Positions 6,780 to 13,718 of a stretch of 25,563 bases of DNA are shown here, one piece after another. The stretch's first letter is position 1; the number at the start of each line of letters is the position of its first letter. This DNA is from JBOGFI01 sp050743365 (GTDB lineage Bacteria > Actinomycetota > Acidimicrobiia > IMCC26256 > JACDBD01). The position numbers and the translations under genes were made by a program. The stretch lies in NCBI GenBank assembly GCA_050743365.1, contig JBOGFI010000244.1, positions 1 through 25,563 on the forward strand. The letters are read 5' to 3'. The notes beneath the pieces are model-generated. The model saw only the letters and a program-made list of their open reading frames with translations, searched no databases and was not told the DNA's origin.

Positions 6780-7856
6780 CTATCGGTCTCGCCAGGCGAC
6801 GAAGGTCCCCAGCTCCTCCAGGGCCACGCGCGCGTCCGTCGAGAGCGGCGCGGCCGCCAGCGCCTTGAGTGCCTCGTCGACCAGGCGCTCGATGGCGCGC
6901 TCCACGTCGTCGCAGGCGCCCGTCTCCACCAGCACCCCTTGGAGCCCGGCGATCTCCGCATCGGTCAGGTCGGGCGAACCCAGACGTTCGAGCAGCGCCG
7001 CCGCCGGCCCCGCGGCACGAGCGGCGGCCGCGGCGACGAGCGGCGTGAGCTTGCCCTCCCGCAGGTCGTCACCGACGGGCTTGCCGGTGACCTCGGCATC
7101 ACCGAACACGCCCAGTAGGTCGTCGCGCAGCTGGAACGCCTCGCCTAGCGGCAGGCCGAACGCGCTCAACGGCCCCGCGAGGTCGTCGAGCCGGCCGGCC
7201 AAAGCGGCGCCCAGGTGCAACGGCCGCTCGACCGTGTACTTCCCCGACTTGTAGCGCTCGATCCGCTCGGCCCGGACGGGATCGCTGCTGCCGCTCGCGG
7301 TGCCGACGAGATCGAGGTACTGGCCGACGCACAGCTCGAGCCTCAACTCGTCGAAGATCGGGCGAGCGGGGGCTGGCACCGACGCGAAGAGAACGTCCGC
7401 ATACACGAACGCGAAGTCGCCGATGAGGATGGCCGCGCCCTCGCCGAAGCGCCGGGCCTCACCCCGCCCGCGCGCCGCGTCGTGCCGGGTCATGAACTGC
7501 CGATGGATGGCGGGAAGGCCGCGGCGGCGATCGGAGCCGTCCATCACGTCGTCGTGCACGAGGGCAAAGGTGTGGAGGAGCTCGAGGGCGGCGCCGGCGT
7601 CGACGACCAGCGGGTCGCCGGGCGCGCCACCCGCGCCGACGAAGGCCCAATGGCAGAAGGCAGGTCGCAAGCGCTTGCCGCCCGAGAGCACCAGCTCCCG
7701 TAACGCCAACAGTGGCGCGGTGAGATCGGGATCGACCTCGTGCCACCTCCGCAGCTCGGCGTCGAGGAGCTCGATGATGCGCCGCTCGGCGCGCTCCCCC
7801 ACCTCGGCCAGGCTCGGCGGGAGGTTGGCGCGCCACCGGCGCCCCGGAAAGGCCAT
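6780..7856 (-). CDS. crtE: Geranylgeranyl diphosphate synthase (polyprenyl synthetase)
   Basis: An all-alpha prenyl chain synthase, 358 residues from ATG 7856. Visible motifs are GGKRLRP (59-65), the first Asp-rich motif DDVMD (102-106), the diphosphate-binding KSGKYT (203-208), and the second motif FQLRDDLLGVFGD (241-253) in the DDxxG form common in actinobacterial GGPP synthases, then GKPVGDDLREGK. As leader of crtE-crtI-crtB it should supply GGPP. ATG 7856 is chosen over a TTG-type start further upstream because TACCAT ends 6 nt before it and the longer form would run into the divergent SCP2 gene. Product chain length (C20 or longer) is inferred from context. Confidence 0.93.
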   Translation of the reverse strand: MAFPGRRWRANLPPSLAEVGERAERRIIELLDAELRRWHEVDPDLTAPLLALRELVLSGGKRLRPAFCHWAFVGAGGAPGDPLVVDAGAALELLHTFALVHDDVMDGSDRRRGLPAIHRQFMTRHDAARGRGEARRFGEGAAILIGDFAFVYADVLFASVPAPARPIFDELRLELCVGQYLDLVGTASGSSDPVRAERIERYKSGKYTVERPLHLGAALAGRLDDLAGPLSAFGLPLGEAFQLRDDLLGVFGDAEVTGKPVGDDLREGKLTPLVAAAAARAAGPAAALLERLGSPDLTDAEIAGLQGVLVETGACDDVERAIERLVDEALKALAAAPLSTDARVALEELGTFVAWRDR

Positions 7857-7862
7857 CGGTCG

Positions 7863-7868
7863 ATGGTA
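7863..7868 (-). promoter_or_regulatory. -10 element of crtE (TACCAT), leaderless
   Basis: TACCAT on the minus strand ends 6 nt before ATG 7856, so transcription should begin at or next to the A of the start codon. Confidence 0.55.
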
Positions 7869-7879
7869 GGCCGCGGCCT
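7868..7879. repeat. 12-bp perfect palindrome in the crtE promoter
   Basis: AGGCCGCGGCCT is self-complementary and touches the crtE -10 hexamer. It lies between the back-to-back promoters of crtE and the SCP2 gene, so it could be an operator. GC-only palindromes of this size also occur by chance in such DNA. Confidence 0.4.
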
Positions 7880-7907
7880 CGCCGATCCCCAGGGAGCGGG
7901 TGCCACT

Positions 7908-7913
7908 TAGCAT
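7908..7913 (+). promoter_or_regulatory. -10 element of SCP2 gene (TAGCAT), leaderless
   Basis: TAGCAT ends 7 nt before ATG 7921. Only 39 bp separate it from the divergent crtE -10. Confidence 0.55.
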
Positions 7914-7920
7914 CCCCTGC

Positions 7921-8316
7921 ATGGCGCAGTTCCTGTCCCGCGAGTGGATCGAGGAGCTCGACGCCGCGGCTCGGAGCGCGAGCAGCCCCGTGGCCGACGT
8001 CGGTAACCGGACGATCGTGATCCAGCAGGTCGTGCGGGAGGCACCCGGCGGCGAGGCCCGTTACTACCTGGAGATCGGTCCCGGTGGCATGCGCGTACGG
8101 CCGGGGTCCGCCAACGCGCCCGCGCTCACCCTGCTCACCCATTACGACATGGCGCGGGCGCTCCAGACGGGCCGGGCCAACGCCCAGGAGGCGCTCCTTG
8201 CCGGCCACCTGAAGATCCGGGGCGAGCTGGAGCTCGTGGCCGGCCGCGAGAACCTCTTCGCCGCGCTCGACGACGTCTTCGCCGGCGTGAGGGCGGGCAC
8301 GACCTACCGGAGCTGA
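7921..8316 (+). CDS. SCP2 sterol/lipid-transfer domain protein
   Basis: The protein is 131 residues, essentially a lone SCP2 fold: N-terminal helix with SREWIEELDAAARS, a beta-sheet region (RTIVIQQVV, ARYYLEIGPGGMRVRPG), then LLTHYDMARALQTGRANAQEALLAGHLKIRGELELVAGR, which is the lipid-pocket helix and strand typical of the family. Such proteins bind lipids, fatty acyl-CoA or sterols non-catalytically. No signal or membrane segment is seen. The acyl-CoA dehydrogenase gene follows 30 bp later but has its own -10 element. Start ATG 7921 is preferred to GTG 7900 because of the TAGCAT spacing. Confidence 0.82.
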   Translation: MAQFLSREWIEELDAAARSASSPVADVGNRTIVIQQVVREAPGGEARYYLEIGPGGMRVRPGSANAPALTLLTHYDMARALQTGRANAQEALLAGHLKIRGELELVAGRENLFAALDDVFAGVRAGTTYRS

Positions 8317-8334
8317 GGCTGCCAGACGCACCGC

Positions 8335-8340
8335 TACGAT
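8335..8340 (+). promoter_or_regulatory. -10 element of acyl-CoA dehydrogenase (TACGAT), leaderless
   Basis: TACGAT ends exactly 6 nt before ATG 8347 in the 30-bp gap after the SCP2 gene. It suggests an internal promoter giving a leaderless mRNA. Confidence 0.55.
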
Positions 8341-8346
8341 GCGGCC

Positions 8347-9567
8347 ATGACCAACCGGCTCTCCCTGGAGGACTTCTCCGCATCCGCCGAGGCATTCCTC
8401 GACGCCAACGCCGAACCGCGCTCCGAGGAGAAGTTCGTGTGGGGCGAGGGCAGCGACGAGGTCGGCATCCTCGACGAGCAGACACCCGAGGAGGAGGCGG
8501 CCGAGATCGCGGCGGCCAAGGAGTGGAAGGCCACGGAGTTCGACGCCGGGTTCGGCTGGATCACGGGACCCGAGGAGTACGGCGGCCGCGGCCTGCCGAA
8601 GGAGTACGACCGCGCCTACACCGACCTCCGTGCCGACTACAAGATCCCGTCCCAGCGGCCTTTCGGCATCGGGCTCGGCATGGTCACGCCCACGATCCTG
8701 GCCCACGGCATCACGGAGGTGAAGGAGCGCTACCTCCGCTCGATGTACCGGGGCGACGTCATCGGCTGCCAGCTGTTCTCGGAGCCGGTGGCGGGCTCCG
8801 ACCTCGCCGGCATCCAGACCCGGGCGGTGCGCGACGGCGACGAGTGGCTCGTCAGCGGCCAGAAGGTGTGGACGTCGGGCGCGCAGTACAGCGACGTCGG
8901 CGAGATCATCACCCGTACCTCGACCGACAAGCCCAAGCACAAGGGCCTGACGATGTTCCTCGTCGACATGAAGGCGCCCGGCGTCGAGGTGCGCCCACTG
9001 CGTCAGATGACGGGCGGCGCGTCGTTCAACGAGGTCTTCTTCGAGGAGGTGCGGGTGCACGACTCGCACCGTCTCGGCGACGTCGACGAGGGCTGGACGG
9101 TGGCGCTCACCACGCTCATGAACGAGCGCGCCGCCATCGGCGGAGGCGGCGCCGGCCTGGGCTCGATCAGCATCACGCGCTTCATCGAGCTGGCCCGCTA
9201 CCTCGGGCTTGCCACCGACCCACTCGTACGCCAGCGGCTGGCCGACGCGTTCGTGCGCACCACCGTCGCTCGCTACACGAACCTGCGAGCCATGGCCAAG
9301 GTCCGGGCAGGCCATCTCCCGGGGCCCGAGATGTCGATCGCCAAGCTGTCGCTGACTCAGAACATGCAGCAGCTCTCCGAGACGGCCGGCGCCATGCTCG
9401 GGCCCCGCCTCGCCGCCGATACCGGCGAGTGGGGCACCTACGCCTTCGCCGAGTTCGTGCTCGGCATCCCCGGCATGCGCGTCGCCGGCGGCACCGACGA
9501 GATCATGCGCAACATCGTGGGCGAGCGGGTGCTCGGCCTGCCGAAAGAGCCCCAGCCGGCCCAGTAG
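8347..9567 (+). CDS. Acyl-CoA dehydrogenase family protein
   Basis: This FAD enzyme of 406 residues oxidises an acyl-CoA to a 2-enoyl-CoA. Domain order is normal: helical N-domain with GWITGPEEYGGRGLP, middle beta-domain with the first family signature QLFSEPVAGSDLAGIQTRA and WLVSGQKVWTSGAQYSD, and the C-terminal helical domain ending in GIPGMRVAGGTDEIMRNIVGERVLGLP, the flavin-contacting second signature. Substrate chain length is not evident; the SCP2 neighbour suggests a bulky or lipid substrate. The catalytic Glu was not assigned with certainty. Five bases separate its stop from the next GTG start. Confidence 0.93.
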   Translation: MTNRLSLEDFSASAEAFLDANAEPRSEEKFVWGEGSDEVGILDEQTPEEEAAEIAAAKEWKATEFDAGFGWITGPEEYGGRGLPKEYDRAYTDLRADYKIPSQRPFGIGLGMVTPTILAHGITEVKERYLRSMYRGDVIGCQLFSEPVAGSDLAGIQTRAVRDGDEWLVSGQKVWTSGAQYSDVGEIITRTSTDKPKHKGLTMFLVDMKAPGVEVRPLRQMTGGASFNEVFFEEVRVHDSHRLGDVDEGWTVALTTLMNERAAIGGGGAGLGSISITRFIELARYLGLATDPLVRQRLADAFVRTTVARYTNLRAMAKVRAGHLPGPEMSIAKLSLTQNMQQLSETAGAMLGPRLAADTGEWGTYAFAEFVLGIPGMRVAGGTDEIMRNIVGERVLGLPKEPQPAQ

Positions 9568-9572
9568 GGCAC

Positions 9573-10367
9573 GTGCAACCGTTCGAGCGCCTCCGCCACG
9601 TCGCCCGCTGGAGCGGCGACGACGACGCCGCGCTCGTGTCGGAGGCGGCCGACTGCCTCGCCGGCTTCGCCGACGACCCGGCCGGGTTGGTGGTGGCGTG
9701 CCGCCGGCTCCTCGTGCACCATCCGGCGTCGGGGCCGCTGTGGTGGCTGTGCGCCCGGGTGCTCACCGCGCCCGATCCCGCCCCCGCCGCATGGGAGGCG
9801 TGGAAGCGCGTGAGCGAGGACGCCACGCCCGAGCGCCTCGCTGGCCTCCTCCCCTTCCCGCACGACGACCCGATCGCGGTGATCGGCTGGCCCGACGTCG
9901 CGGGCGTGGCGTTGGCCGAGCGGCCCGACCTCGACGTGGTCGTCGTCCGCCGGCAGTCGGGCGACGAGCGCCTGCGGGCGCGTCTGGCGCGCCGAGACCT
10001 GCGGGTGCGGGTGGTCGACGAGGTCGACGTCATCGCGCTCGAGCCCTCCCACCTGCTCCTGGAGGCGGTGGCGGCGAGCCCCACGGCGGCGGTCGTGCCC
10101 GAGGGCACGGGCGATCTGCTCGACGCGCTCTCTGCTTCGGGCGCGGTTGCCTGGTTGGTGGCGGGAGTGGGGCGGGTCCTGCCCGAGCGACTGTTCGCGT
10201 CGCTGCGACGGCAGGTCGAGGCGCTCGAAGACCCGCCGAGCGTCGACGTGCTCGAGGTCGGGCGCTTCGCCCGCATCGCCGGGCCCCTCGGGCTTGACCC
10301 GCCCGATGCCCTCGCTCGCCGCGTCGATTGCCCGGTGGCGCCCGAGTTGCTCCGGCTGGGAAGCTGA
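9573..10367 (+). CDS. Conserved protein of unknown function
   Basis: The protein is 264 residues from GTG 9573, 5 bp after the dehydrogenase stop, so probably in its operon. No signal peptide or membrane segment is seen. The N-terminal third is helical and Trp-rich, with ACRRLLVHHP (42-51) and GPLWWLCAR (54-62), which I recall as a recurring feature of an unnamed actinobacterial family. The middle alternates strands and helices (DPIAVIGWPDVAGVAL, DLDVVVVRR, LRVRVVDEVDVIAL), like a Rossmann-type fold. VPEGTGDLLDALSASGAVAWLVAGVGRVLP is loosely reminiscent of eIF-2B/MtnA-like proteins. That resemblance is weak and no catalytic residues can be named. Confidence 0.8.
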   Translation: MQPFERLRHVARWSGDDDAALVSEAADCLAGFADDPAGLVVACRRLLVHHPASGPLWWLCARVLTAPDPAPAAWEAWKRVSEDATPERLAGLLPFPHDDPIAVIGWPDVAGVALAERPDLDVVVVRRQSGDERLRARLARRDLRVRVVDEVDVIALEPSHLLLEAVAASPTAAVVPEGTGDLLDALSASGAVAWLVAGVGRVLPERLFASLRRQVEALEDPPSVDVLEVGRFARIAGPLGLDPPDALARRVDCPVAPELLRLGS

Positions 10368-10392
10368 CCCGCTCGCGTCGCCCCCGGCGCGA

Positions 10393-10806
10393 CTACGGGA
10401 TGTCGATGTCGGGCGCCCGCGGCGGCGGGGCCGAGCCCCGGAAGACCTCCACCCTGGACACGAACCGGCGCCGCAGCGCGCGGCGCACCAGCGCCCGCGT
10501 CGGCGGCACCAGCAGGAGGATCGCCAGCACGTCGGTGAGGAACCCGGGCGTCAGCAGCAGCGCCCCCGCCAGCAGGATCAGGAAGGCGTCGACCATGTCC
10601 GCGCCCGGGACCCGGCCGGCGTCCATCTGGGCCTGGATGCGGCGCCACACGCCGATCCCCTCCCGCTTGGCCAGCCACGCGCCGACCACCGAGATCAGGA
10701 TCAGCAGCCCGATCGTTTCCAGGGCGCCGATCGCCTGCCCCACCTGGATGATCACGTAGAGCTCGACGATCGGGACGACCAGGAACGCCAGCACCAGGAT
10801 CGCCAT
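10393..10806 (-). CDS. fxsA: FxsA family membrane protein
   Basis: The product has 137 residues. The N-terminal half is FxsA-like: MAILVLAFLVVPIVELYVIIQVGQAIG, LLILISVVGAWLAKREG, then a conserved amphipathic stretch and a third/fourth hydrophobic segment FLILLAGALLLTPGFLTDVLAILLLVPP. The tail is basic and then proline-rich. E. coli FxsA overexpression relieves F-plasmid exclusion of phage T7; the normal role is unknown. ATG 10806 is preferred over a start up to 10884 because TACGCT ends 7 nt upstream and the family begins at this Met. It converges on the unknown gene at 9573-10367 with a 25-bp gap. Confidence 0.87.
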   Translation of the reverse strand: MAILVLAFLVVPIVELYVIIQVGQAIGALETIGLLILISVVGAWLAKREGIGVWRRIQAQMDAGRVPGADMVDAFLILLAGALLLTPGFLTDVLAILLLVPPTRALVRRALRRRFVSRVEVFRGSAPPPRAPDIDIP

Positions 10807-10813
10807 CGGCCCG

Positions 10814-10819
10814 AGCGTA
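10814..10819 (-). promoter_or_regulatory. -10 element of fxsA (TACGCT), leaderless
   Basis: TACGCT on the minus strand ends 7 nt before ATG 10806. The same hexamer precedes the beta-propeller gene. Confidence 0.5.
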
Positions 10820-10855
10820 CCCGTTGTGCTTCCCGACCTACTCGTGGGACATCCT

Positions 10856-10872
10856 GGCCCGGTAACCGGGCC
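10856..10872. repeat. Palindrome GGCCCGGTAACCGGGCC between rmuC and fxsA
   Basis: The 8-bp arms GGCCCGGT and ACCGGGCC are exact complements around one central base, 36 bp beyond the rmuC stop. As RNA this is a 7-bp stem with a 3-nt loop and no following T-run, so it could be a weak terminator for rmuC or an operator site upstream of fxsA. Confidence 0.5.
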
Positions 10873-10908
10873 GAAATGCGCCACAAGCGTTTGCGCAGCC
10901 GGCGCGGC

Positions 10909-12030
10909 TCAGGCCTCGAGCGCCAGCGGCCCCTCGTCCTCGTCTTCGACCGCCGAGAGCTCCTGGCGGCGCAGGTCGCCGATCTTGTCGAGCTGGCGCT
11001 CGAGCTGACGCCGGCGGGTCCCCTCGAGCTCGTCGTACGCGTTGTTGACGGTCTTGATCCCCCGCCCGACCTTCTCCATCTGGTCGACGAACTTGTCCCA
11101 CTGCTTCTCGAAGCCGTGGAGCAGCGCGAGGATCTCCTTCGACGCCTGCTCGAGGCGGAAGTTGTCGACGGCCTGGCGGACCACCGCGAGCACCGCGAAC
11201 AGCGTCAACGGCGAGCAGAACACCACCTTGCTCTTGAGCGCCTCGTCGAGGACGTCGCGGTCGTGCTCCTGGATGAAGCCGTAGACCTGCTCGTTGGGGA
11301 TGAAGAGCAGCACGCAGTCGACGGTGCCGGTCCCCGGAGCGACGTAGTCGCGGCCCGCGAGGTCCTTCAGCCTGCCGCGCACGTCGCGCAGGAAGTCCTT
11401 GCGGTGGCGCTCGCGATCGAGATCGGACTCGCTGTCGAGGTAGCGGAGGTAGTTGTCGAGCGGGAACTTCACGTCCATGTGCAGGAAGAGGCCCTGCGGG
11501 AGCAGGAACGTGAAGTCGGGCACGCCGCCGCCGTCGATCGCGGTCTGCTTCCGGTACTGGACGTTCTCGACGAAGCCGGCGAGACGCAGGACGTCTTCGG
11601 CCATGCGCTCACCCCACTGCCCCCGCGCCTTCGTGCTCGAGAGCGCCTCGCGCAGCGACTGGGTGGTCTCGGTGAGGGCCTGGGTCTGGCGACCGGCCTC
11701 CTGGAGATGGGAGGCGAGCTGCCCGAACTTCTCCGTCCGGTCGCGTTCGAGGTCGCGGACGAGCTGCTGCATACGCTCCATCTCGGCGCGCATCGCCACC
11801 AGCTCCCGGTCGATGAGCTCCTTCTTCCCGCCGAGCTGCTGGGCGCCCAGCGCGGCCTGCGTCTCCATGCCCTGGCGGTGCATCGTCGCCAGGGTGTCGA
11901 GCGCGGCCCGGCCCTGCTCGGCGGTCGCCCGCCGCACCTCCCCGGCCACGGCAACCGCGCTCCGGCGCTGGGCCACCAGGATGACGATGGCGAGCGCGAT
12001 GACGGCGACGACGACGATCACGATGCTCAT
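10909..12030 (-). CDS. rmuC: DNA recombination protein RmuC
   Basis: The protein has 373 residues: an N-terminal membrane helix (about 2-20), a long coiled-coil region (about 35-130, rich in Q, E, R and M), then the RmuC nuclease-like domain with GQWGERMAEDVLRLAGF and VPDFTFLLPQGLFLHMDVKFPLDNY, matching the PD-(D/E)xK pattern, and later VLLFIPNEQVYGFIQE. RmuC limits inversion or rearrangement at inverted repeats in E. coli. The tail after about 350 is acidic. Start ATG 12030 has CACAAT 7 nt upstream. It lies 76 bp downstream of the beta-propeller gene and has its own promoter-like site. Confidence 0.93.
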   Translation of the reverse strand: MSIVIVVVAVIALAIVILVAQRRSAVAVAGEVRRATAEQGRAALDTLATMHRQGMETQAALGAQQLGGKKELIDRELVAMRAEMERMQQLVRDLERDRTEKFGQLASHLQEAGRQTQALTETTQSLREALSSTKARGQWGERMAEDVLRLAGFVENVQYRKQTAIDGGGVPDFTFLLPQGLFLHMDVKFPLDNYLRYLDSESDLDRERHRKDFLRDVRGRLKDLAGRDYVAPGTGTVDCVLLFIPNEQVYGFIQEHDRDVLDEALKSKVVFCSPLTLFAVLAVVRQAVDNFRLEQASKEILALLHGFEKQWDKFVDQMEKVGRGIKTVNNAYDELEGTRRRQLERQLDKIGDLRRQELSAVEDEDEGPLALEA

Positions 12031-12037
12031 GCGATCG

Positions 12038-12043
12038 ATTGTG
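12038..12043 (-). promoter_or_regulatory. -10-like element of rmuC (CACAAT)
   Basis: CACAAT on the minus strand ends 7 nt before ATG 12030. It is the same variant hexamer as before crtYc. Confidence 0.35.
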
Positions 12044-12106
12044 CCGAGGGGGTATGACAGCTACGGGGATGCTTCCTCGTCAACCCCCTGACCTGCGGAA
12101 ACGTGG

Positions 12107-13693
12107 TCAGCCATCGCCGATCGCATAGAACGACCCGGCGCGGGTGCCCACGTAGATCCGGCCCTTCCACACCGTCGGGGTCGACTCGATGCAGCCCCCG
12201 AGGCCCACCTGCCAGAGCTCGGGCGGGTCCACCAGGGTGTTGCGGACGTCGTAGGCGTGGAGCACGCCGCCGCAGTCGCCCTGGAGCCAGACCCCGTCGA
12301 CGATGACGGGCGAGCCCATGAGCGGCGCCGGCAGGTGCTTCTCCCACCGGATCGCGCCCGTGGCCCGGTCGAGGCCGATCGCCCGTCCCGTAAAAGTGGT
12401 GTAGATGACGACGTCGTTGTAGATGCCGGGCGTGCCGAACACCCCCGCCTTGTCGGCGCCGTCGTCCTTCTGCGACCACACCAGCGGGTTGTCGGGCCGG
12501 CGGGGGTCGAGCTTCGCCAACTGCCCCACCTCGGCGCCGCGGGCGTTCTTGCGCTCCCACTCGGAGCCGACGTAGAGCATGCCCTCCTGGTCGACCACGA
12601 CCGAGGCGTCGGTGTCGTCACCGGTCCAGAAACGGAACACCCGCGTGGGCGGGCCCGCGCCCGTGCGGAGCCCGCCGATGTCCCAGCCCTGCACGAGACC
12701 GCCCGAGTTGGCGAAGTACACGGTGTCGCCGGAGATCGCGACCGATCCTTCGATCGAGACCTCCTGTCCGGCGGCCGCGATGAGCTCGTCGTCCCAGCCG
12801 GGCGCGTTGAACACCAGCTGCGGGCCGACGGTCACCTTGCCATCGGGTCCGTAGCCGCGGTTGAGCTTCACGATGTGGAACTGGCTGTTCTCGCCCCCCT
12901 CGAAGAGGTGGTCGGCGAGCACGAGCCCGCTGCCGTCCCAGTCGTCGTTCCACTTCGTGGGCTGCACGTCGTCGGCCGACAGCTTCCAGAGCTCGGTGAC
13001 CTGCTCCCGGTCGAAGGCGAGCACGCGGTAGAAGCCGTCGCGGGAGCCCGTGTAGAGCAGGGGGAAGCCGTCGGGGTCGACGGTCACCGAACCCTTGATG
13101 ATGTCGCCGGTCGGGAAGGGCGCCAGGATGTCCTGGCCGGTGGCGGCGTCGACGAAGTGGACCGCCCGGTCGTAGGCGCCGAAGGCGACCCACGTGCGCC
13201 CCTCGCGCTCGAAGACCGCCGGCTGGCCCGTCCAGCCGGTGCCGCACCACTCCGTGACCTCGCCGCGGTCCTCCGACCGCGAGCACATGCTGCGTCCCGG
13301 GTACTGCCACAGGGCCCGGGGCGCCACCGGGATCGGTCCCTGGCCGTAGTACGTCCGGGTGGGGTTGCCCCGGAAGGTGAGCACGCCCGGCACGGTGGCG
13401 CCGTAGGGCTGGCCCACCGTCGCGGGGTCGACCCAGCCCCGGAACGGCGGCGCGGTGGTCGTGGTGGGCGCGGGCGCAGTCGTGGTCGTGGCGGCGGTGC
13501 TCGACGACCGGCGGGCGACGGGCTCGGGCTCACCGCCGTCGTCGGTGCGCAGCAGCACCACGCCGGTGCCCGCGCCGGCGGCCACGACGGCGAACGCCAC
13601 GGCCAGCGCGGCACGCTTCCACCGGCGGCGGCGGCGCTCGGCCTTCCGGCGGGCGGCGCGCCCGACCGGGTCGGCCTCCGCCCGCGGCGTCAC
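12107..13693 (-). CDS. Membrane-anchored PQQ-like beta-propeller repeat protein
   Basis: The product is 528 residues from GTG 13693. A strongly basic N-terminus (RRKAERRRRRWKR) precedes one membrane helix (about 28-48), then a Thr/Pro/Ala-rich linker (about 65-87, runs of TTTT) and a large extracytoplasmic domain. That domain has repeated blade-like strands such as RTWVAFGAYDRAVHFVDAATGQDI, LLYTGSRDGFYRVLAFDREQ, GRAIGLDRATGAIRWEK and GRIYVGTRAGSFYAIGDG, typical of PQQ-like/YVTN propellers. No quinoprotein catalytic residues are recognisable, so a binding or scaffold role is more likely than a dehydrogenase. Several Cys in the outer domain could form disulfides. TACGCT lies 8 nt before the start. 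Confidence 0.85.
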   Translation of the reverse strand: MTPRAEADPVGRAARRKAERRRRRWKRAALAVAFAVVAAGAGTGVVLLRTDDGGEPEPVARRSSSTAATTTTAPAPTTTTAPPFRGWVDPATVGQPYGATVPGVLTFRGNPTRTYYGQGPIPVAPRALWQYPGRSMCSRSEDRGEVTEWCGTGWTGQPAVFEREGRTWVAFGAYDRAVHFVDAATGQDILAPFPTGDIIKGSVTVDPDGFPLLYTGSRDGFYRVLAFDREQVTELWKLSADDVQPTKWNDDWDGSGLVLADHLFEGGENSQFHIVKLNRGYGPDGKVTVGPQLVFNAPGWDDELIAAAGQEVSIEGSVAISGDTVYFANSGGLVQGWDIGGLRTGAGPPTRVFRFWTGDDTDASVVVDQEGMLYVGSEWERKNARGAEVGQLAKLDPRRPDNPLVWSQKDDGADKAGVFGTPGIYNDVVIYTTFTGRAIGLDRATGAIRWEKHLPAPLMGSPVIVDGVWLQGDCGGVLHAYDVRNTLVDPPELWQVGLGGCIESTPTVWKGRIYVGTRAGSFYAIGDG

Positions 13694-13701
13694 GACGGGC
13701 G

Positions 13702-13707
13702 AGCGTA
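13702..13707 (-). promoter_or_regulatory. -10 element of beta-propeller gene (TACGCT)
   Basis: TACGCT on the minus strand ends 8 nt before GTG 13693, in the 25-bp gap after the upstream hydrolase. Confidence 0.5.
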
Positions 13708-13718
13708 GTGGCGGCGCC

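Noticed and set aside
4278..6868. Long plus-strand open frames over crtB and crtI (for example 4278-5873 and 5465-6868)
   Set aside because: They are compositional shadows of GC-rich genes on the opposite strand; the translations are Arg/Ala/Gly/His-rich with no domain pattern, while crtB and crtI carry full motifs.
7459..9315. 618-codon minus-strand frame opposite the acyl-CoA dehydrogenase
   Set aside because: Low-complexity reverse-complement shadow; the plus-strand genes have clear family signatures.
9573..10367. Naming the unknown protein as an eIF-2B/MtnA homolog
   Set aside because: Only a faint resemblance in one segment; no catalytic residues could be matched by eye.
13450..13520. 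Repetitive GTGGT-rich stretch as a tandem repeat or regulatory array
   Set aside because: It encodes the Thr/Pro/Ala-rich linker of the beta-propeller protein and is explained by codon use.
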